A stretch of DNA of 64,000 bases. Source: JAGOFO01 sp964522105 (lineage in GTDB: Bacteria; Myxococcota_A; UBA9042; DTJE01). The stretch is taken from assembly GCA_964522105.1 (NCBI GenBank), contig CAZFVA010000002.1:143708-207707 (forward strand), in the 5' to 3' direction. The position numbers were made by a program, and so were the translations under genes. The notes below the pieces were generated by a model, which was not told the origin of the DNA, searched no databases, and was given only the letters and a program-made list of their open reading frames with translations. Positions 8,304 to 16,172 of the stretch are shown here, piece by piece; the first letter of the stretch is position 1; the number at the start of each line of letters is the position of its first letter.

Positions 8304-9449
8304 GTGGAAAGGAAAAAGGTTCTATTTGTAGCCCCGTCCGCCGAAAAGTTTACCGGCGGTCCTTCAGCGAACACAGGTAACTTTATGAAGTCCTGTGCTT
8401 TCCGGGACTTTGACGTGCGTCTTGTCGATACGACGCCCCCCGATCTTCCATATGGCAAAGCTGAAAGGCTTGTACATTCCGGCCTTCTGTTTTCAAGGCT
8501 TGCCTGCGCGATCCGCGAACATCGTCCGTCGGCCGCATACATTCAGGCGTCAACAGGTCTCGGTTTCTATGAAAAAGCGTTGATGGCGCTGTTCTGTCAG
8601 TCCCTTGGTACAGGTGTGGTGCTGCATCTGGTCAGCGGAAGGTTTGATGGTTTCGCCAGGCACGATGCGGTGAATAGAAAGTTGGTGTCGAGCGTTCTTG
8701 AAAAGATTGATGTGGTGGCGTGTGTCGGGTCGCGCTGGGCCAGATTTGTTCAGGAAATTGCGCCCCACGCAAGGACGGCGGAACTGGTTAATCCGGTTGA
8801 TGTCGCGTCGATCCCTGTTTTTTCGGTTGAAAGGGCCCGGTCAAAGACGTCCCGAAACGTCCGTTTTCTGTTTCTGGCAATAATGGTTGAAGAGAAAGGT
8901 CCTTTCGACCTGATCAGGGCAGTCGCGCTAAGGCGTGCCGACCTGGCGGGACGTGCGCATATCGTCATGGCCGGAAGCGGTGACGCTCTTGCGGCAGCCA
9001 GGGCTTTGATATCTGAACTTGGTGTCGGGGACTTGATTACGACCCCGGGTTTCGTCAGTGAAGCCGAAAAGTCCGCGTTGCTTGGTTCGTCGGACGTCTT
9101 TGTGGCGCCAAGTCATATCGAGGGTCTGCCGGTATCCATTCTTGAAGCCATGTCAGCCGCGCTGCCTGTGATTGCAAGCGATGCCGGGGCGATTTCGGAC
9201 GTCGTCGATTCAAGCAACGGGATACTGGTTCCGCCGCAGGATGTGCCGGCGCTGGGCGAAGCGCTTGTAAAGATGGTAGAAATGGACGAAAAGCGCATCA
9301 GGCTTGGTGCTGACGGCCGCCGCAGAGTTCTGGAAAAGTATGATATCGACAAGGCCGGTGCTGCCCTGGAAGCTTTGTGGAACGAAGTGGCGGCCAAACG
9401 TGGCCATCGGTCGTCCGGTAATCTTGATGGTCTGAAAACAGAGGGGTAA
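8304..9449 (+). CDS. GT4-family glycosyltransferase (GT-B fold)
   Basis: The C-terminal half shows typical GT4 features: AIMVEEKGPFDLI, GSGD, and the EGLPVSILEAM block with the E-x7-E pair at about Glu273 and Glu281, which contacts the donor nucleotide sugar. The N-terminus VLFVAP and the glycine-rich loop TGGPS near the start form the acceptor side. The GTG at 8304 was chosen because GAGG lies about 6 bases upstream and the conserved fold starts there; in-frame starts at 8217 and 8292 are possible. It transfers a sugar during surface polysaccharide assembly at the cytoplasmic face of the membrane. It is transcribed away from the nucleotidyltransferase gene and leads into two SDR sugar genes with a 4-base gap. 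Confidence 0.9.
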   Translation: MERKKVLFVAPSAEKFTGGPSANTGNFMKSCAFRDFDVRLVDTTPPDLPYGKAERLVHSGLLFSRLACAIREHRPSAAYIQASTGLGFYEKALMALFCQSLGTGVVLHLVSGRFDGFARHDAVNRKLVSSVLEKIDVVACVGSRWARFVQEIAPHARTAELVNPVDVASIPVFSVERARSKTSRNVRFLFLAIMVEEKGPFDLIRAVALRRADLAGRAHIVMAGSGDALAAARALISELGVGDLITTPGFVSEAEKSALLGSSDVFVAPSHIEGLPVSILEAMSAALPVIASDAGAISDVVDSSNGILVPPQDVPALGEALVKMVEMDEKRIRLGADGRRRVLEKYDIDKAGAALEALWNEVAAKRGHRSSGNLDGLKTEG

Positions 9450-9453
9450 CCGT

Positions 9454-10383
9454 ATGCAGACAATCGTTACGGGAAGCGGCGGTTTCGTTGGAAGACACCT
9501 GGTGGATTTTCTTCGTCGCAGAGGTCACAATGTCATCGGCGTCGATCAGACTCCGGCCCGCCATGCTGCTGATGTCTCAATGAATCTGATGGATTGCAGA
9601 GCTGTAAGTGATCTGTTTGTGACAGTCCGCCCTGACCGCGTGTTTCATCTGGCCGGCCTGACTTTCGAGCCGGTAGACGCGGAAGGCTTTGATCAACTTG
9701 GTCAGGCCAACGTAATGGCCATGGCCTCGGTCATTGAAGGCTGCACTCTGTTGAACAGGAATTTCGAGTATAAACCGCGACTGATATTTGCCAGTTCGTG
9801 TGCAGTTTACGGCGTCCCGACATCGGCCGACGGTCGCGTCACGACTAAAGATCCGGCGTGTCCTGTTCTGAAATACGGCTGGTCGAAGCTTGCCGCCGAG
9901 GAGCTTGCTATTTGTGCAGCAAGGCGTGGCCAGATTGAAGCTGTGTGCGCCCGGTCTTTTAACATTATCGGCCCCGGCGAAAGTTCAGGGTCTGTCATCG
10001 GGGCGGTTGTCAGTCAGTTGATGTCAGGTGAAAAAGTCATAAAGGTCGGGGATGTTACGACGATCCGTGACTTCGTTGACGTGCGCGATGTGGTTGCCGC
10101 CTTAATTTTAATGGGCGCAGAAGGCCGGAACATGGGCATTTACAATGTCGGTTCCGGAAAAGGGACCATCGTCGGCAACGTTATTGCTGAGGTTATTGCG
10201 GCATCTGGCCTGAAAGTGGATCTGGAATTCTGTGCAGCCAGAACCAGGCCGGTCGATGTCCCCGCTATTTATGCAGACATATCAGACCTGGTCGCGATTG
10301 GCTGGAAACCTCAGTATTCAATTTCGCAGACCGTGGCCGACATACTGCTTTCGGCAGGGTGCCAGCCGGGGGAATCATCATGA
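9454..10383 (+). CDS. NAD-dependent nucleotide-sugar epimerase/dehydratase (extended SDR)
   Basis: The protein starts with a Rossmann TGSGGFVGRH motif. It has the SDR serine in ASSCAVYG and the YxxxK pair in YGWSK, and its 309-residue length fits extended SDR sugar enzymes. AGAGGGG precedes the ATG. Relatives epimerise, dehydrate or reduce NDP-sugars using bound NAD(P). The stop codon overlaps the next start (ATGA), so it is coupled to the LegB-like gene. The substrate is unknown. It may supply an unusual deoxysugar with the neighbouring enzymes. Confidence 0.88.
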   Translation: MQTIVTGSGGFVGRHLVDFLRRRGHNVIGVDQTPARHAADVSMNLMDCRAVSDLFVTVRPDRVFHLAGLTFEPVDAEGFDQLGQANVMAMASVIEGCTLLNRNFEYKPRLIFASSCAVYGVPTSADGRVTTKDPACPVLKYGWSKLAAEELAICAARRGQIEAVCARSFNIIGPGESSGSVIGAVVSQLMSGEKVIKVGDVTTIRDFVDVRDVVAALILMGAEGRNMGIYNVGSGKGTIVGNVIAEVIAASGLKVDLEFCAARTRPVDVPAIYADISDLVAIGWKPQYSISQTVADILLSAGCQPGESS

Positions 10384-11378
10384 ACTGGAATGGTGCCAGG
10401 GTACTGGTCACGGGGGCGGACGGGTTTATCGGCAGTCATCTTGTCGAGCGGTTTGTGGCGGAAGGTGCCGTCGTCCGGGCTTTCGTCTGGTACAACTCGT
10501 TTTCGCGGTGGGGCTGGCTTGAATCGCCCCATGTGGCGCAGGATGTGTTGAATCAGGTCGAGATATTTCCCGGCGACATCAGGGATTCCGGGCGTGTCGA
10601 GCAGGCTGTGGAAGGGATGGACGTTGTCTTTCATCTGGCCAGTTTAATAGCAATTCCATATAGTTATGTCGCGGCGCGCAGCTATGTTGATACCAACGTG
10701 ACAGGTGCCCTGAACGTGGTAGAAGCGTGCCGTCGTCACGGCGTGCAGCGCCTGATTCATACGTCAACATCTGAAGTTTATGGCACTGCGCAGTACGTCC
10801 CGATCGATGAAAAACATCCGTTGCAGGGCCAGTCGCCCTATTCGGCTTCCAAGATCGGGGCTGACGTGCTGGTTGACAGCTTTGTCCGCGCGTTCAAATT
10901 GCCTGCGGTCACCGTCAGGCCTTTTAACACCTATGGTCCGAGACAGTCGGCGCGCGCGGTAATTCCCACAATTCTTTCCCAGCTTCACTCCGGTTGCCGC
11001 GAGATCAGGCTCGGCGCCCTGTCACCGACAAGGGACTTCAATTTCGTCGGCGACACGGTTAACGGTTTTGTCATGGCTGCCGCCTGTGATGCGGCGGTCG
11101 GGCAGGTCGTCAATATAGGCAGCGGCACCGAGATTTCGATAGGCGACCTTGCCCGGTTGCTGATTGATGTGTCAGGTCGCGATGCGCAGGTAATGACCGA
11201 TCAGGATCGCATGCGCCCCCCTGACAGCGAAGTCGAACGTCTGTGCTGCAATGCCGGTCTGGCCCTGGAACTGCTTGGCTGGAAACCGGAAGTTACGCTC
11301 CGGCAGGGTCTTGCCATCACCAGCGAGTGGATTCTGCGTAATCTGGAAGCGTATAAACCGGGAACTTACAACGTCTGA
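10380..11378 (+). CDS. legB: LegB-like NAD-dependent nucleotide-sugar 4,6-dehydratase
   Basis: The start is the ATG at 10380, overlapping the previous stop, with a GGGGG stretch upstream. The sequence closely follows the LegB-type family as I recall it: VLVTGADGFIGSH at the N-terminus, AFVWYNSF, HTSTSEVYGTA, the active-site block YSASKIGAD and RPFNTYGPRQSARAVIPT. LegB enzymes dehydrate a nucleotide-linked N-acetylglucosamine at C4/C6 as the first step to legionaminic acid or related 4-amino-4,6-dideoxy sugars. The aminotransferase and nucleotidyltransferase nearby could act next to it. LegC, LegI or other nonulosonate genes are not in the window, so the end product is uncertain and a 4-amino-dideoxyhexose is equally possible. 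Confidence 0.75.
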   Translation: MNWNGARVLVTGADGFIGSHLVERFVAEGAVVRAFVWYNSFSRWGWLESPHVAQDVLNQVEIFPGDIRDSGRVEQAVEGMDVVFHLASLIAIPYSYVAARSYVDTNVTGALNVVEACRRHGVQRLIHTSTSEVYGTAQYVPIDEKHPLQGQSPYSASKIGADVLVDSFVRAFKLPAVTVRPFNTYGPRQSARAVIPTILSQLHSGCREIRLGALSPTRDFNFVGDTVNGFVMAAACDAAVGQVVNIGSGTEISIGDLARLLIDVSGRDAQVMTDQDRMRPPDSEVERLCCNAGLALELLGWKPEVTLRQGLAITSEWILRNLEAYKPGTYNV

Positions 11379-11468
11379 AGTTGGCAACTCGGCAGGGTAA
11401 CCGGTCGTTGACACCCGGGGTGTGGCGGCTGATAATGAAATCCGTTGTGGATTACGGAGGCGCGACTG

Positions 11469-11729
11469 ATGCCGTTCGACTGGATGAAACCTTATGTGAA
11501 CAAGGAATTCTGCAAGAAGCTTAAGGGCCGTACTGATGAGCTGGGGCGTAACGAGATTGAACAGCGCGCCCGGCTTCTTTTCAGGCTTAATTTTTCAAAA
11601 GCTCAGGTTGTTAAACGGATTTCCGAGAATATCGCCTGGGAATACGAGCTGTCGGTTCTTCCTGCATTTCACAAGGACGTAAAGGAAATTGTGGAATGTG
11701 TGTTCAAACGGGAGGCCCGCTGCGTCTGA
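11469..11729 (+). CDS. Small conserved-looking hypothetical protein, 86 residues
   Basis: I do not recognise this protein. GGAGG lies 8 bases upstream of the ATG at 11469, a strong sign that it is a real gene. The sequence is basic and helical, with many Lys/Arg and Glu and no signal peptide or membrane segment. The segment NEIEQRARLLFRLNFSKAQVVKRI suggests a soluble helical-bundle protein. It sits between the sugar cluster and an outer-membrane-like protein gene, with an unclear link to either. Confidence 0.65.
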   Translation: MPFDWMKPYVNKEFCKKLKGRTDELGRNEIEQRARLLFRLNFSKAQVVKRISENIAWEYELSVLPAFHKDVKEIVECVFKREARCV

Positions 11730-11856
11730 TCCTTGTTAGAATTTCATCTTGTGTCAAACTCGTCATGATTGATTTTGAACGTGTTATGTGGTCTGTTCCG
11801 TGATCTGTGCCTTAACGTGTGCCACAATGCGGCTTCGTGCGGGCAGTGGAGGCAAA

Positions 11857-13683
11857 GTGAAATTCAACAGTCTTGTGTCGACAGTGCGGCAGATTGAACT
11901 TGCCGTTTTTATAACAATATTGGCCCTGTCTGTTCCAGCGTCAGCCCGGAACTACGTAGACGAACCGACCGGTGATCTGCTTGATGAACTTGTAAGCGAA
12001 TCGACGTCTGAAAAAATTGTCGAGCCGGTGCCTGAAGTTGCCGTTGATGCCGAAGGCGCGAAGCAGGATGCTGCGGCCGCTGCTTCTACGGAAGTTTCTG
12101 ACAAGGATCCTGCCGTCGTTGAACCGGTCCCTGCGGAACCTGTCCCCGCCGAACCTCCTGCGGTAGAGACTGCCGGGCCGGCCGGCGTTGTCGGTGAAAA
12201 GCCGGAAAAGAAGGCTGATGAAGGCGTGCTGGCCAAGCTGCTGGCATCAAAAAAGGTCAAGTTTGAAGGCTCGTATCAGCTTCATTACACATACATGCCG
12301 ACGTACGCCATGGATGAAAAGGGACAGACCGATGGACTGAAGCACTATCTGGATCACCGGTTCAATCTGCGCCCGGTTCTGCTTTTATCCAAAAACCTTG
12401 ATCTGCTTATTGATGTTGACCTGATTGCTGGACAGCTTACCGGCAGCACCACTGATGCCGGTTCGGGGATTATTCTGAACGCCAGATCTTCCAATGACTG
12501 GACCGGTCGGGCGATGCTCCGCGAATTGAAGCTGACCTGGAAGTCAATTGCCGGTGAACTGGCTGCCGGACAGATCCTGCCGGTGTGGGGCCTTGGCCTG
12601 GTTTTCAATGGTGGTCGGCCGACTGATCGCGACTGGAACGACAACTGGGGCGGTGACTTCATCGAGCGTGTGTCGTTTGACGCTGTGCCGCTGGCCCATG
12701 CTTATCCGAAATCGGCCGCCGCGCAGGCTTTTCACATAATGGTTGCCGGCGACGTCGTGTTTTCCGACGAGTATGCAGACCTGATGGACGAAGATCACGC
12801 CTACGGTTTTTCCGGGGCGGTCTATATGGATTTTAATCCCAAAGAAAGCTTTTATCGTACGTTCTCGGGTGTTTATGTGAACTACCGTTGGCAGAAGTAT
12901 GCCGAGGGCGACAAACTCGAGATGACGACAGTCGATCTTTTCACAGAACATGAATTCAGGCTCAAGTCGGGCGATTCGTTCAAACTGTCGCTGGAGTCGG
13001 CCGTTCAGGCAGGTTCATCAGACAGGATGAAGTCGGATCGCGCCCCTGCAGGCTTTGATATTCTCGGGTGGGGACTTGCCGCCCGTGCTCAGTACAATTA
13101 CCGCAAATCAATCGAGGCATCGCTTGAGTTCGGTGCCGCGTCAGGTGACAGCGATCCCGGTGATTCGAAGGCGTTCGGTTTCACATTTGACCCGTCGTAT
13201 CAGGTCGGCATGATCCTTTTTCAGGACGTTCTTGGAAGGTCGTCAGCCTGGTCCGCTTCAAGGGCCGCTTCCGGGTCGCTCGGGTATGAACCGCAGGACG
13301 GCTATGAACTTTCAGTGACGAACGGCGCCGTAACTAATGCCATGTACGTTCATCCGCAATTCAGATTTGTTCCGGCCAAAGGCCTGGACCTGCGGATTGG
13401 ATTTTTGTGGGCCAGATCTTTCAGTCCTGTTGCTTCGTACTATAATTCCATGGTCAATGGCGGGTATCCGCTGTCGTTCCGTGACGGTCCGGCTTCGCGT
13501 GATCTCGGGATGGAACTTGACGTGGGTGTCTATTACAGAACGCCACCGATCTGGCGGACGCTTGCCGTCAAACTCGGTGTTGCAGGTGGCTGGTGCAGGC
13601 CGGGTGATGCCTTCGCCGACAGCAGTGGAAACGGTCCCGGGAACCTTTTCAAGGTTCGTGTCGGGGTTGATATAGTGTTTTGA
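11857..13683 (+). CDS. Putative outer-membrane beta-barrel protein with N-terminal Ala/Pro/Glu-rich linker
   Basis: The start is the GTG at 11857 with GGAGG 4 bases upstream; upstream in-frame starts lack a site. A signal peptide ends near VPASA. It is followed by an acidic stretch of about 100 residues rich in Ala, Pro, Glu and Val, with EPVPAEP repeats, typical of a periplasmic linker. The remaining 480 or so residues alternate polar and hydrophobic residues with many aromatic and Gly residues, and the last residue is Phe (VGVDIVF), like the C-terminal signal read by the BAM machinery. No catalytic motif was found. It may be an alginate-export-like or general porin-like barrel. The family is not recognised with confidence. 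Confidence 0.7.
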   Translation: MKFNSLVSTVRQIELAVFITILALSVPASARNYVDEPTGDLLDELVSESTSEKIVEPVPEVAVDAEGAKQDAAAAASTEVSDKDPAVVEPVPAEPVPAEPPAVETAGPAGVVGEKPEKKADEGVLAKLLASKKVKFEGSYQLHYTYMPTYAMDEKGQTDGLKHYLDHRFNLRPVLLLSKNLDLLIDVDLIAGQLTGSTTDAGSGIILNARSSNDWTGRAMLRELKLTWKSIAGELAAGQILPVWGLGLVFNGGRPTDRDWNDNWGGDFIERVSFDAVPLAHAYPKSAAAQAFHIMVAGDVVFSDEYADLMDEDHAYGFSGAVYMDFNPKESFYRTFSGVYVNYRWQKYAEGDKLEMTTVDLFTEHEFRLKSGDSFKLSLESAVQAGSSDRMKSDRAPAGFDILGWGLAARAQYNYRKSIEASLEFGAASGDSDPGDSKAFGFTFDPSYQVGMILFQDVLGRSSAWSASRAASGSLGYEPQDGYELSVTNGAVTNAMYVHPQFRFVPAKGLDLRIGFLWARSFSPVASYYNSMVNGGYPLSFRDGPASRDLGMELDVGVYYRTPPIWRTLAVKLGVAGGWCRPGDAFADSSGNGPGNLFKVRVGVDIVF

Positions 13684-13719
13684 TTTTCCTGAACTATCTG
13701 AAGTTATGTGGAGGACCTC

Positions 13720-14832
13720 ATGAGTGACGATTTAAACAAGACAGATGATGACGTCGTAGCTGATGTTGCCAGTAAGCCGGCCGCGCCCAGTCACGAAGAC
13801 CTCAAGGCTAAACTTGGTCTGAAGCTTCCCGAAAAGAAGCCAGTTCCGGTGCAGGCTGCTGCAGCGCCTTCAGTTACAGGCAGCGGTTCTTCAGCGTCCG
13901 GTCAGCCGGTCAAAACGACGTCTTCGTTTGCGGCCTCCAAGCCTGAAGATGCTGATCTGGTGGAACCAAAGGGCTTGTCGAAAAGCGTTCTTGGCGTAAT
14001 TGCCGTTGCCTGTCTGTTCGTTTTTGTATTTGGTATTTTTGTCGGTGGATTGTTCAAGAGCAGGGCTGTTGAAAATCGCAAAACCAGGGAAGCCGCCCAT
14101 CTGGTTGAATATTTTACGACGACCAACGTTGAAGCGGTTAACGGCGGACCTATCCTTGAAGCGTTAACGGCCCATCTTGAAGACACGACCCGCGTGTTCG
14201 ACATGATGAACAAAGCGGATAAGCCGGAACAGATCGAGAAGGCCTCTGCCGAGCTTGAAGCCTATATCAAGCGTTGCCAGAAATATCGTGACTACAAACC
14301 CTACTTCCTGGTTGATCAGGCTTTCCCCGGTGTTGTTTATAACGGTGCTCTGGCCTCTGAAGTGATCAATTTCATCGAGTCCGTCAGAAGACTTTATGAC
14401 GAAACGGTCCTTTTCGCCCTTGAAGCGGACACCCGCGATCGCGTTACAGCCATGGAAGACAAAGGCGCAGACAACAAGCAGATTCTGTTCTATGAACCTT
14501 TCGCAAAGGAAAACGGCGAAAAGTGGAACAAGGGACTGTGGATTTCACGGGTTGATTTTGAAAATCCCGAAAAGACAGCAACCGGTACAGATTACGCAAT
14601 GATTCCGGTTGGTAACGGCAAGGCTTTCAAGGCTTCGACATCGTCACTTGTTGAAGTTGATGTAACGCCGGTTGCGGTCGCCAAGTCTTTCGTTCACAAG
14701 AAGGCGATTCTGGATCGTGTCCGTGCCCGCCTCGGTCAGATTCGCGTTCTGGTTGACGAAATCAAGTATGAAAACATTGATTCAAAATTGAAGGAAGTGT
14801 CCGGTCGCGGCGAATATTTCACTTTCTTCTAG
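13720..14832 (+). CDS. Single-pass membrane protein of unknown function
   Basis: The ATG at 13720 has GGAGG 6 bases before it; an in-frame GTG at 13708 would start inside that region. The first 85 or so residues are charged and Pro/Ala/Ser-rich. One hydrophobic segment follows (KSVLGVIAVACLFVFVFGIF, about residues 90-110). The rest is a soluble domain of about 260 residues, rich in helices and charge, which should face the periplasm. It lies 36 bases after the barrel-like gene, so the two may form an envelope unit. I know no matching family. Confidence 0.75.
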   Translation: MSDDLNKTDDDVVADVASKPAAPSHEDLKAKLGLKLPEKKPVPVQAAAAPSVTGSGSSASGQPVKTTSSFAASKPEDADLVEPKGLSKSVLGVIAVACLFVFVFGIFVGGLFKSRAVENRKTREAAHLVEYFTTTNVEAVNGGPILEALTAHLEDTTRVFDMMNKADKPEQIEKASAELEAYIKRCQKYRDYKPYFLVDQAFPGVVYNGALASEVINFIESVRRLYDETVLFALEADTRDRVTAMEDKGADNKQILFYEPFAKENGEKWNKGLWISRVDFENPEKTATGTDYAMIPVGNGKAFKASTSSLVEVDVTPVAVAKSFVHKKAILDRVRARLGQIRVLVDEIKYENIDSKLKEVSGRGEYFTFF

Positions 14833-14848
14833 GTCGTAACCTGCCGAT

Positions 14849-14875
14849 TTGACAGTCTGTTTTAGATTTACTAAT
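14849..14875 (+). promoter_or_regulatory. Possible promoter upstream of the GH114-like lipoprotein
   Basis: A perfect TTGACA (14849-14854) is followed 15 bases later by ACTAAT, or 17 bases later by the poorer TAATTG. The -35 is good and the -10 weak, so this is a candidate only. Confidence 0.35.
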
Positions 14876-14891
14876 TGTATTCGAGTTTGAT

Positions 14892-16087
14892 ATGAAAAAC
14901 GCATTTCGTCTTGTTCTGCTGGTGTCGGTTCTGTCATGGCTTGTGGCCGTACCGGGATGTACGCCGTGGAAATCGGTTTCGCGTACTGATTATGACTGGT
15001 CGGGTGAACACGGCGGGGCCGGAAACGCCCAGTGTCAGTTGTCAGCCGCCCGCAGTCTGGCTGTGGTGCTGCAGGACGTGGACTTTGACGAGCTTCGCAG
15101 ACAGGATCCCGACGTCATTGTTATTGATTATTCCAAAAGTGGCGGGTCGAGCGGTGAACTGACCGCAGAAGACGTAAAAGCCCTGAAGGAACGCCCCGGC
15201 GTTGACAGAATCGTGCTGGCCTACATGAGTATCGGTGAGGCGGAATCGTACCGGTATTACTGGCCTGCTGCGCCGGAGCAGGAAGAAGGACAGGAAGAAG
15301 GACAGGCGCAGGAGCAGAAGGCGCAGAAGGATCCGACGAGCATGCCCGGCTATATCGTCAAGATTAATCCCGANNNNNNNNNNNNNNNNNNNNNNNNNNN
15401 NNNNNNNNNNNNNNNNNNNNNNNNNNNNNNNNNNNNNNNNNNNNNNNNNNNNNNNNNNNNNNNNNNNNNNNNNAGGCGCAGAAGGATCCGACGAGCATGC
15501 CCGGCTATATCGTCAAGATTAATCCCGACTGGGCAGAAAACTATCGCGTGAAGTACTGGGATCCGGAATGGCGTTCAGTTCTGGCCGGTAAGTCGGATTC
15601 CTATCTCAGCCGAATCCTGTCGCAGGGTTTTGACGGAGTTTTTCTGGATACTGTTGATACTGCCGAAGTCTATTTAGAAGAAGAAATGGCAGACGCTCCG
15701 GCGTTGATGCTGGATCTTGTCAAATTCATTACGGAAACGGCCCGGGCCTCGGATCCCGATTTTCTGGTCGTTGCGCAGAATCCGTATGTGATTCTTGAGC
15801 TGGACGGTGCGACGCAGGCCATATCCGGTGTTTCTGCGGAAAACGTGCTTTTTGACAACGGTTCGATACGTTCGGCTTCCGATCTGGTGCCCGTTCTTGA
15901 AAATCTGAACAAAGTGAAGGCTGCCGGTCGCTCGGTGATTTCGATTGAATACATCACAGACCCGATTCAGTTGTCCCTTTATGAAGGTTTGTGTACGGCG
16001 ATGGGATACCTCTGTTATCCCGGTGTGCGTGCCTTGAACCATCTGGAACCGTTGATGTTTGCTGGAAATGGCGCCGTTTGTCAGTAA
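14892..16087 (+). CDS. GH114/TM1410-like lipoprotein, interrupted by an assembly gap
   Basis: The signal peptide ends at a lipobox (AVPGC). The N-terminal part contains VLAYMSIGEAESYRYYW and the part after the gap has GFDGVFLDTVD, both typical of the MJ1477/TM1410 group related to glycoside hydrolase family 114 (TIM barrel; some members are endo-alpha-1,4-polygalactosaminidases). A Gln/Glu-rich insertion (EEGQEEGQ, residues about 125-150) sits just before the gap. The 100-N run is flanked by identical 55-base copies. If these are one overlap, the frame continues perfectly and gives a protein of about 346 residues. It may cut or bind a polysaccharide at the cell surface, but activity is inferred only from family. 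Confidence 0.8.
15319..15373. repeat. Left copy of a 55-base duplicate flanking the N gap
   Basis: These 55 bases are identical to 15474-15528 on the other side of the gap. The pattern suits two contigs that end in the same sequence and were joined by a fixed-length spacer rather than a biological repeat. Confidence 0.9.
15374..15473. other. Assembly gap of 100 N
   Basis: The run is exactly 100 N, a common arbitrary scaffold spacer. It lies inside the GH114-like gene and shifts its frame by two when counted as real bases. Confidence 0.98.
15474..15528. repeat. Right copy of the 55-base duplicate flanking the N gap
   Basis: Identical to 15319-15373. Merging the two copies restores a single open reading frame. 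Confidence 0.9.
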
Positions 16088-16132
16088 TCTGACTGCGAAC
16101 CTGTGCGTTTTGCGCGATCGTTGCACCTGCCG

Positions 16133-16141
16133 TGATACAAT
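16133..16141 (+). promoter_or_regulatory. Extended -10 promoter candidate before the TPP-II-like protease
   Basis: TGATACAAT fits the TGnTATAAT pattern with one mismatch and lies about 30 bases before the protease start. No convincing -35 was seen. Confidence 0.4.
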
Positions 16142-16172
16142 CCCAAACCGGAATCATTCAGGAGCCCGACAG

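Noticed and set aside
15319..15528. Biological direct repeat of 55 bases
   Set aside because: The two copies flank a fixed 100-N spacer and merging restores one frame; an assembly overlap is a simpler explanation.
16059..16172. Longer N-terminus for the TPP-II-like protease
   Set aside because: It would overlap the previous gene and place charged, Cys-rich residues before a clear signal peptide; AGGAG favours the ATG at 16173.
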